64,000 bases of DNA from NCBI GenBank assembly GCA_029531795.1, contig JAPEIS010000001.1:4216001-4280000 (forward strand). Reading direction: 5' to 3'. Both the position numbers and the translations under genes were made by a program. Shown piece by piece: positions 58,631-64,000 of the stretch. The notes under the pieces were generated by a model that was not told where the DNA came from, made no database searches, and saw nothing but the letters and a program-made list of their open reading frames with translations. The stretch comes from Sclerotinia nivalis. Taxonomy: Eukaryota > Ascomycota > Leotiomycetes > Helotiales > Sclerotiniaceae. Every line of letters starts with the position of its first letter. Position 1 is the first letter of the stretch.

Positions 58631-60166
58631 TTATTCTTCCACTATCGCCGCTTGGTTCCAAGTCTCATAGAAAATCTTCATAACGCTCTCTTCAAAACGA
58701 TAGTCAGCGTCGTTTCCACCTTGAATCCAAAATCTCGACAATCTTGGTGCGAAATCAAACATCCTGTGGGCGGAATCCTTGATCGTCTCTTCGTTATAGT
58801 CATTTGCATGCTGCATCTCCCTTATATTGTCATCGAAAACTAAATGCAGTGCATCTAGAGCAGGAAAAATGTGTTTTAGTGTACCACTCATAGCCTCCTG
58901 CAAATCAATATCGCAAGATATCGTCAAATCTAATAGATTTCTACAATGTTGAGCGAGAGAAAGGATCGACTGCCATGTAAGCATATCTGAGGTATCAAAA
59001 ATAATCCTCAACAAAACGATTCTAGCTCCTAGCGCTCGGGATACCTCGTCAAATAGATCATCGTTGATACCGACGCTCGAAGGGCGGCATCCAGGTAGTG
59101 AAGGATTAACTGCCCTATCGTAAATTCCTCCAAGGGAAAGATTCTCTAATAAAGTACATTTCTGGGCGAGAAGTAAAAGATCATTGCCACTCACTCTATT
59201 CTGCGCACCAAAATTGACCTCTAGATGGGTGAGATTTGGGAAATTTGATGCTGATGCAAGGATGTTGTTTGAGGGAGGAAAATTTCGTAAATCCATAACT
59301 AGATGATCCAAATCTGGCACGTGGCGTGCCAGGCATTCTAATTCTTGATCAGACATGCCCGTATCCAGGTGTTCCATGCTTGGAAATATAGTAGAAGAGT
59401 CCGTGTTGCAAATAGAATAAACCCAATTGTCCTGAACATCGGGAATTGTTATGTAAATCAGTTTCGGAAGCCTGGCTATGGCTTCGAATGCCTCGTATGA
59501 CCAACTATCGTAAGCCCCGGTCCGGATGACGAGGCGAGTGAGAGCATCAGCTTTGTTGCAAAATCGAGAAAGTCCATCTTTAGATACGTTGCTTGCACTA
59601 ATGCTGCTGAGTTCGAGGGATTTCAGTCTTGGGCAAGAGTGAGTGAATTTTTCAAAAAGAGAATCGGAAATACAGCTCCCTTTGTACATCGTGAAAGTTT
59701 CTATGTTCGGTTGTGCATAATGAATAATCGCGTCCCCCGTGTTCAGTTCCGTCGCATAAACTGATCGGTGAAGGCTGAGGTCTTGCAACTGAGGAAATTG
59801 CAGGGAAACAAGTTCCTTATGCCACGACGCCTCGTCAAGAAACTTTTTATTATCTTCTTGTTTTACGTGTCGAAAGCTCAGGACGTGTATGAAATTGGCG
59901 TAGTATTGCGCCCGTCTTGCATCTTGAATGACAATTCGGGCGAGCTTTGTAATATTGGGTGACACATGTCCATCATAGCAGTACGCTCCGCAAGCGTACC
60001 ATAAAATTCGACATGCTTCAAATGAGAATGTTTTTGAGATGAAGAGACACGTGTGTAAAAATCCAGGAAATGAGCTTGTACTTTGAATGATTGCCGCAAC
60101 TATCTCGGGGAGAAGAAGTGCGCGATGCATTATGGGAAACCGCAGTTTAGGAAATTGAGAGGTCAA
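58631..60166 (-). CDS. F-box/leucine-rich-repeat-like protein
   Basis: Intronless, 511 residues. The N-terminus (about residues 14-60) has an F-box-like segment, RALLLPEIVAAIIQ followed by FLHTCLFISKTFSFEACRIL and WYACGAY. The rest is made of irregular leucine-rich repeats: LVSLQFPQLQDLSLHRS, CPRLKSLELSSISAS, LTRLVIRTG, LPKLIYITIPDV, VPDLDHLVMDLRNF, FPNLTHLEVNFG, CTLLENLSLGGI and CRNLLDLTISCDI. Such proteins bind Skp1 through the F-box and substrates through the repeat solenoid. The F-box is degenerate, so Skp1 binding is inferred. ATGs at 60166 and 60130 are both possible starts; the first is taken. Confidence 0.8.
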   Translation of the reverse strand: MTSQFPKLRFPIMHRALLLPEIVAAIIQSTSSFPGFLHTCLFISKTFSFEACRILWYACGAYCYDGHVSPNITKLARIVIQDARRAQYYANFIHVLSFRHVKQEDNKKFLDEASWHKELVSLQFPQLQDLSLHRSVYATELNTGDAIIHYAQPNIETFTMYKGSCISDSLFEKFTHSCPRLKSLELSSISASNVSKDGLSRFCNKADALTRLVIRTGAYDSWSYEAFEAIARLPKLIYITIPDVQDNWVYSICNTDSSTIFPSMEHLDTGMSDQELECLARHVPDLDHLVMDLRNFPPSNNILASASNFPNLTHLEVNFGAQNRVSGNDLLLLAQKCTLLENLSLGGIYDRAVNPSLPGCRPSSVGINDDLFDEVSRALGARIVLLRIIFDTSDMLTWQSILSLAQHCRNLLDLTISCDIDLQEAMSGTLKHIFPALDALHLVFDDNIREMQHANDYNEETIKDSAHRMFDFAPRLSRFWIQGGNDADYRFEESVMKIFYETWNQAAIVEE

Positions 60167-61202
60167 TCAGAGACATTGAACGGCGGAGGTTGAATGTATC
60201 TCGTGTATGAAAAGTAGAGAATTTGAAGGGCGTGGTAGATGGGAAGAAAATACAACATTTTCAAACAGTAATGAGAGGAAAGAGGCCACCTTAGCCCAAC
60301 TGATCCTACCCTAAGTATGTAAGATTGCTCACCGTGTAATAAAGTTCAGTCACGAAACTTATTCGATGGGAAGTTGCTATTATGGGTCCTGTCGCGGGGA
60401 TGATGATGGGAGAAAGGTTACGGGTGGAAAAGGGAATTTATTAATTGCTTATATAATGCTTTTGTAATGTGCACCAGTAAATCCTCAACGTACTTTTAAT
60501 TTGCACAAAAATGAAAATAAAATAACTTTAACAAATCCATCTATTTCTAGATACTAAAACCACCATGGTGCAAACACACATCAGCATTCACAGCCACAAC
60601 CCAGAATAGACCTCCGTGCAAATTTGCCTCAGTAGTATCAACGCCAACCACAACCACGAAAAATGAAAAACCAATATCCTTCTTCCTCCTCCCTGGTAAT
60701 AATCATTACCAGCAATTCTTATTTAATTATGAGTTAGGAAACATATTATGCGATGAAAGTAGTAAAAAAGAATGGAATTATTGATTGGAAATCAAAGACA
60801 TGATGTTAGGACGATGCTTTTAAAGGAGACGGTATAGTATTGCTCTATATACATGACACTGCCGCTATTTGATCGTGCTCTGTTTGAAGTTTTTTTACTT
60901 TGCTCGTGCTTTGTATCATCCCGGAGAAAAAAAAGTCGCAAGGATATCACACCATGGTAGTGAAACCTGATGGTTCGGGGTTGATAATGGCAAGGAAATG
61001 GTAATGTGACATCCGATGTTGGAATACTCTTATTTCGTCTTCGTGTTACTAATTTATTTCATACCCGTTGGACGGGTGCTATAAATCCTTTGAAATGTGC
61101 GAGCGTTATAGGTCAAATAGCAAGAAGAAGTAACGCATCGCGTGTATCGCTTTTTTGAGGCTGGCTCTAATATATCTATCTCTACACCTCTAATGCGGTT
61201 CC
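60167..61202. other. Intergenic region
   Basis: About 1 kb between two minus-strand genes: promoter of the F-box/LRR gene and 3' region of the secreted-protein gene. No further gene seen. Confidence 0.45.
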
Positions 61203-62925
61203 TCACCAAAGGCACACCTCGAGGAGAATATGTGGCACTTCGCTCGAGTTAGTCGGCATTGTGAATGTCACATTCCAAAACTCAAAATCATTAATGGTAG
61301 CATCCGCACCACCAAAACCTCCTGCGAATGACAGTGTATAGTTCATATTAACTGTGCCAGACACTTGCAGATTCAAGCCTTGGATATCCTCAAGGCTTGA
61401 AATAGTCCTCTTTGCGGCAAATGGTGAGAGCAGAAAGGTAAATATTGAGGTATCATTTCCTTCCGGATAAGTCAAGTTCAACGAACCCGGACCAGCTTCG
61501 GCAATGACATGCATTTCCGTTGCGTAGAGTGTGAGCCATCCAATTCCATCACCGGTATTCCATTGCATAAGAGCGGGATTGAAAGTGTCTTGATTCTTAG
61601 CAGGTCCACCTATGACATTTTCATTGAATGTTTCGGCGCCAATACTAATGTCCTTTGCAAGCCAGGCTGTAATATTGCGGGGGTAAAGGTCAAAGGGTGG
61701 AGAATAGGTTGAAGAAGTGAATGTATGCTCGCCTTTGAAGCTTTCAAGGGCATCAATCACACTTGCGGGTATTAAACTGTTGTGAAATTCAGACAAGATC
61801 GCGAATAATGGACCATACGCAAAATCGGAATTATGCGACATGATGTACGGCTTGTCGATGATTGACGACTTGTTTTTTCCCACGGCGTTCCATATGTGAA
61901 GTGCCAGCAAGCTAAGGTATTTCGTCATATCAAAGCCGTAGGAACGATCCCAAGGACCAGCAACATTCAGGAGTTGAGGATGCCATAGATTTGATACTGC
62001 TTCCCAAGTATACTGGATCATCGAGGCACCTCTTTGTTTCATCACGGAATCATCTGGCAAATACTTAGCCCACAAAGTCATAGCGAATAAAGATACTCCA
62101 GTGTAAGTGCCGCTGTTAAATTCCGAAAGAGTATTGGCTCGGTCAAACAAGTCAATGATTTGCTGAGCATAATTCTCACCGGCGGTTGTCATATTGCTGT
62201 CGTTCAGCCGGTGACCAGTCCACCCAGAAACAAAAGCGCGCATTATTGACTAGTTTTCCGTTAGTAGAGAGTACCAAAGGCTGGATAAAGCACTTACAGG
62301 ATTGGTATAAGCAGGATATAGATTATCACCGTCTACTCCACCAACACGATAACTGTCGCCCACGGTCGAATTATACAAAGATTCCAGCATCAGGCTGGTC
62401 ACTTCTGGCGAAATGAAACTGCCAAATTCTTCAAGACCAACAATAAAAGCTGTTGCTATGAAACCACGCCAATTTGGGTCCCAAGAACCATACATCTCCG
62501 GTGCGTAGTACGGGCTTCCCAATTCTGGTTCTTCTGGTTCTTGCTGATAATCCCCGTACCTATAGCTGTCAGCTCTTGACTCATGCAACCTGGAATAGCT
62601 AAACTCACCACTGAGCTTTAGGATCCTTGAACTGGCCATTGATGACGTTTACGATTATCCTCTCGGCTTCGACTACATCCGAGCCTTGATTTCTTGCCAG
62701 AAGTCCAATGGCATACCACGCTGAACTTCTGGTAGTGTGTCTCAGCGCCACAGCGCCGCTTGTTCCATAGAGATAACCAGCTGAGTTGTCATAGGCTCTA
62801 TCCAGGTAATCCATCGATTCATTGAAGAGTCCTTGGGCATTGTAGGGTAAATTAGCAACAAAGGAGTCAGCCCGAGCAGTCGCACTGGCGATGAAAAATA
62901 ATGCGGCAACCTTTAGAAGACCCAT
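61203..62925 (-). CDS. Secreted protein of unknown function, 541 residues
   Basis: Three exons: 62925-62609, 62559-62298 and 62249-61203. Introns are 49 and 48 bp; the first junction rebuilds a Trp codon. An ATG at 63018 would add 31 residues in front, but 62925 begins a clean signal peptide (MGLLKVAALFFIASATARA). The mature part is helical and rich in Trp, Tyr and potential N-glycosylation sites: SSAWYAIGLLARNQG, YGSWDPNWRGFIATAFIVGL, FVSGWTGHRL, GVSLFAMTLWAKY, then GPWDRSYGFDMTKYLSLLAL. The C-terminal 80 residues look like beta-strands. I do not recognise the family with certainty; paired helices suggest an alpha/alpha-barrel type fold as in some glycosidases, which is only a guess. No catalytic motif is identified. 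Confidence 0.8.
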
Positions 62926-64000
62926 TTCGAAAAGATAATTATTACTATTGATACTGGACGGGGAAAATCCTTTGCATATAAATCTTGAATATATCCCTGC
63001 CATCAAAAAGAAACGCAAATACTCCGTGCAAGGATGGTATGAAGCCTGATGGCTGCGGGGTAAAATGGGGTCTGCATCAAGATCCCATTCAGGTCGTAAC
63101 TCCGAGATAGTGGATCGAAGATCTGTCGGTTAATGATTTACACACGAGTACCGCGGTCTAAACTGCGGTTAATTGAGTAACGTTGCACTTTTCGTACCTG
63201 GGCGCAGCATAATCTGGAGATTTTAATGAAGTAAGGTGTTAGAATTGAAGATTCTGCATCATTGATAAGTGAGGCTTGGGGTTGCTATGTAGAAAATGGA
63301 TGATAAAGCTAAAAGAGAATGCAAAGCAATATGAGTTCATAGTAAGTGATAGTAAATGATAATGGGGGAGCTGACAACAGCCCACTCTTCAAGAATTCTC
63401 TGAGCATTGATCTCGTATTTCGAGGGAAAAATGGCCCGTATTAGTGAATCGACCCTAGCTGCAGAGTGCGCCTTTCTTTCACTCATATATCTTGCTTGAA
63501 AAGATAGATAGTTGGCATGATGCTATCGACGAAACTTGATACTTTGTGTCCAAGACTCCCAAGATGGAAGAACGAATTTCACATCACAATCTCGACCCTT
63601 CGATGTGATTGAGATCTATTATGACAATCTATCCTGTTGGAATGATAGGTTGCAGAGTAACGTAACTTCATATATTCAATTGAGCTGAGATCCTGAGTGC
63701 CTTCATTAGTATATTCATTGTGGTTGTCTCGAGGTTGTTCCCGGTTTTACCTGCTGGGCTTATCTTTGGATGAGTAACTGGACGCACCGGCCAATTGAAC
63801 GGCTAAGCCTATTTAGACGACTTTTTGGCAGAATTTAAAGCCATTAACGGAGATATATTATAAACCGCCATCGAAATTTCATTTTGATCTTGTGATTACT
63901 AGGGATTATTAAGATCTTTGATGGCATCAAAGTTTACATACTACTTCTTTCTGCTCAAAACATACATATATCAACCCCGTATATGACTTCATCTTAGTAA
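62926..64000. other. Intergenic sequence to the window end
   Basis: Promoter of the secreted-protein gene, then about 1 kb of AT-rich sequence in which I see no gene or repeat. Confidence 0.45.

Overview
The window is nuclear DNA of a filamentous ascomycete, most likely a Leotiomycete of the Sclerotiniaceae (Botrytis/Sclerotinia type). The evidence is short 45-65 bp GT-AG introns, well-spaced single genes on both strands, fungus-specific families (DUF1996-WSC, CBM1, RGS-LOV, an Ayg1/Ygh1 melanin hydrolase), one tRNA-Ser, and decayed AT-rich DNA between gene islands. The genus is inferred; no database was searched. Exon boundaries were set by reading splice sites and checking phase by hand.

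Layout. 1-8.8 kb: a NIPA-type Mg transporter and a DODA-type dioxygenase. 8.7-17.1 kb: a gene-poor stretch with a minisatellite, a 115-bp direct duplication and an unusual array of six imperfectly repeated hairpins whose stems covary. 17.1-26 kb: one Mpv17/PMP22 gene, then decayed coding sequence (a gene split by two in-frame stops at 19.7-20.9 kb, a relic at 21.1-21.9 kb) and about 4 kb without a callable gene. 26.1-36.9 kb: a dense island with a DUF3445 heme protein, NAF1, ALG9, a CBM1 protein with a 5-nt microexon, an SDR and a nucleoside-phosphorylase-like protein. 37.4-38.2 kb: an 834-bp long-TIR element with a 9-bp target duplication (Mutator-like MITE). 38.3-49.9 kb: EXO5, an F-box protein, DUF1996-WSC, an RGS-LOV photoreceptor, tRNA-Ser(AGA) and an FAD monooxygenase. 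50.3-56.4 kb: a Ygh1 melanin hydrolase flanked by two paralogous CxxC/HxxH finger proteins of a family I do not recognise. 57-64 kb: two coding fragments, an F-box/LRR protein and a secreted 541-aa protein of unknown function.

The genes do not form one pathway. Functional themes are secretory-pathway glycosylation (ALG9), RNP assembly (NAF1), mitochondrial DNA and membrane maintenance (EXO5, Mpv17), light and G-protein signalling (RGS-LOV), melanin (Ygh1) and extracellular carbohydrate binding (CBM1, WSC). The best candidates for undescribed biology are the covarying hairpin array, the 45-bp palindrome-rich box found in the same orientation in front of one intact and one decayed gene, and the paired finger proteins around Ygh1.
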